Source of the DNA: Gammaproteobacteria bacterium UBA3498
GTDB taxonomy: Bacteria; Pseudomonadota; Gammaproteobacteria; Pseudomonadales; Pseudohongiellaceae
Length of the DNA stretch: 5,777 nt
Direction: 5' to 3'
Assembly: GCA_002377605.1 (NCBI GenBank)
Contig: DFQD01000211.1
Location: 7,482-13,258 of the forward strand
Below the pieces are notes generated by a model. The model worked only from the letters and a program-made list of their open reading frames with translations. It was not told where the DNA came from and did no database searches. A program made the position numbers and the translations under genes. Shown here piece by piece: positions 5,571 to 5,777 of this stretch; position 1 is the stretch's first letter, and each line of letters begins with the position of its first letter.

Positions 5571-5777
5571 TTAAGTGCCATATAACAATCGGGAAAAACT
5601 TACGCCCCTTATCCATTTATGGGGATACTTAAGATCCACGCCTGCTTTAATTCGTCTGTTATGAAAATTGATAAGTGAAGATTCGGTACCAACAGCAATT
5701 CCATAATGGCGATGGAAGTGGCTAACAGCATTTATCCAAGTTTGGATAGGAATTCCCACAGATTGCAGCACTGATTG
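5571..5777 (-). CDS. C-terminal end of a REP-associated Y1 (IS200-like) transposase, partial
   Basis: The frame is open from the right window edge to TAA (complement of 5571-5573), giving 68 residues with no start inside the window. An internal GTG at 5771 is not a convincing start. The pattern LQSVGI (4-9), Trp14, an aromatic/basic helix around HFHRHYG (20-26), AVGT (28-31), KWIRG (54-58) and a final RLLY (63-66) resembles, from memory, the C-terminal tail of large REP-associated Y1 transposases, which have a W...F...VG...RW..G...F pattern. That family cuts and rejoins single-stranded DNA at hairpins. The diagnostic HUH motif and catalytic Tyr would lie beyond the window, so the call rests on the tail alone. 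The hairpin and repeats downstream of the stop fit a mobile element. Confidence 0.5.
   Translation of the reverse strand, partial: QSVLQSVGIPIQTWINAVSHFHRHYGIAVGTESSLINFHNRRIKAGVDLKYPHKWIRGVSFSRLLYGT

Noticed and set aside
5566..5575. Palindrome CTTAATTAAG overlapping the transposase stop
   Set aside because: It is short and AT-only apart from its ends; such palindromes are common by chance here.

Overview
The window looks like a piece of chromosome from an AT-leaning (roughly 40% G+C) Gram-negative bacterium, most likely a gammaproteobacterium and plausibly marine. The signs are an E. coli-like class II tRNA-Leu with encoded CCA, a TonB-dependent outer-membrane receptor (so there is an outer membrane), a Tat-exported molybdenum-cofactor enzyme, and what appears to be the tail of a REP-type Y1 transposase. 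The species cannot be named from the sequence alone.

Layout, left to right: the 3' part of tRNA-Leu(CAG) (1-77). Next is a compact rightward three-gene cluster: a four-helix cytochrome b (209-934), a molybdopterin-dependent oxidoreductase of the sulfite-oxidase fold (931-1713, ATGA overlap with the previous gene) and a short-chain dehydrogenase/reductase (1722-2501, 8 bases after the previous stop). After a 226-base AT-rich gap holding an imperfect inverted repeat comes a BtuB-like TonB-dependent receptor (2728-4599), followed by a weak terminator-like hairpin. Facing it on the minus strand is a 58-codon charged small protein (4775-4951) with a good ribosome binding site. The next 600 bases carry no gene I can support. 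They hold a pair of near-identical 16-bp repeats with a 21-bp period and a long nested hairpin. At the right edge, on the minus strand, is the C-terminal end of a protein resembling REP-associated Y1 transposases.

How the parts may work together: the cytochrome b and the molybdoenzyme almost certainly form one membrane-linked redox system. The molybdoenzyme acts on the outer face of the inner membrane and the cytochrome passes electrons to or from the quinone pool. The tightly linked cytosolic SDR may act on the same or a related substrate, but nothing in the sequence names that substrate. The receptor is a separate transcription unit, and its link to the cluster is only positional. The transposase tail, hairpin and repeats look like one end of a mobile element that continues beyond the window.

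The main points for a second look are the cytochrome b/molybdoenzyme/SDR cluster, the Leu at the usual catalytic Asn position of the SDR, the combined Tat signal and lipobox in the molybdoenzyme, the unrecognised 58-aa gene, and the repeat/hairpin module at the transposase end.
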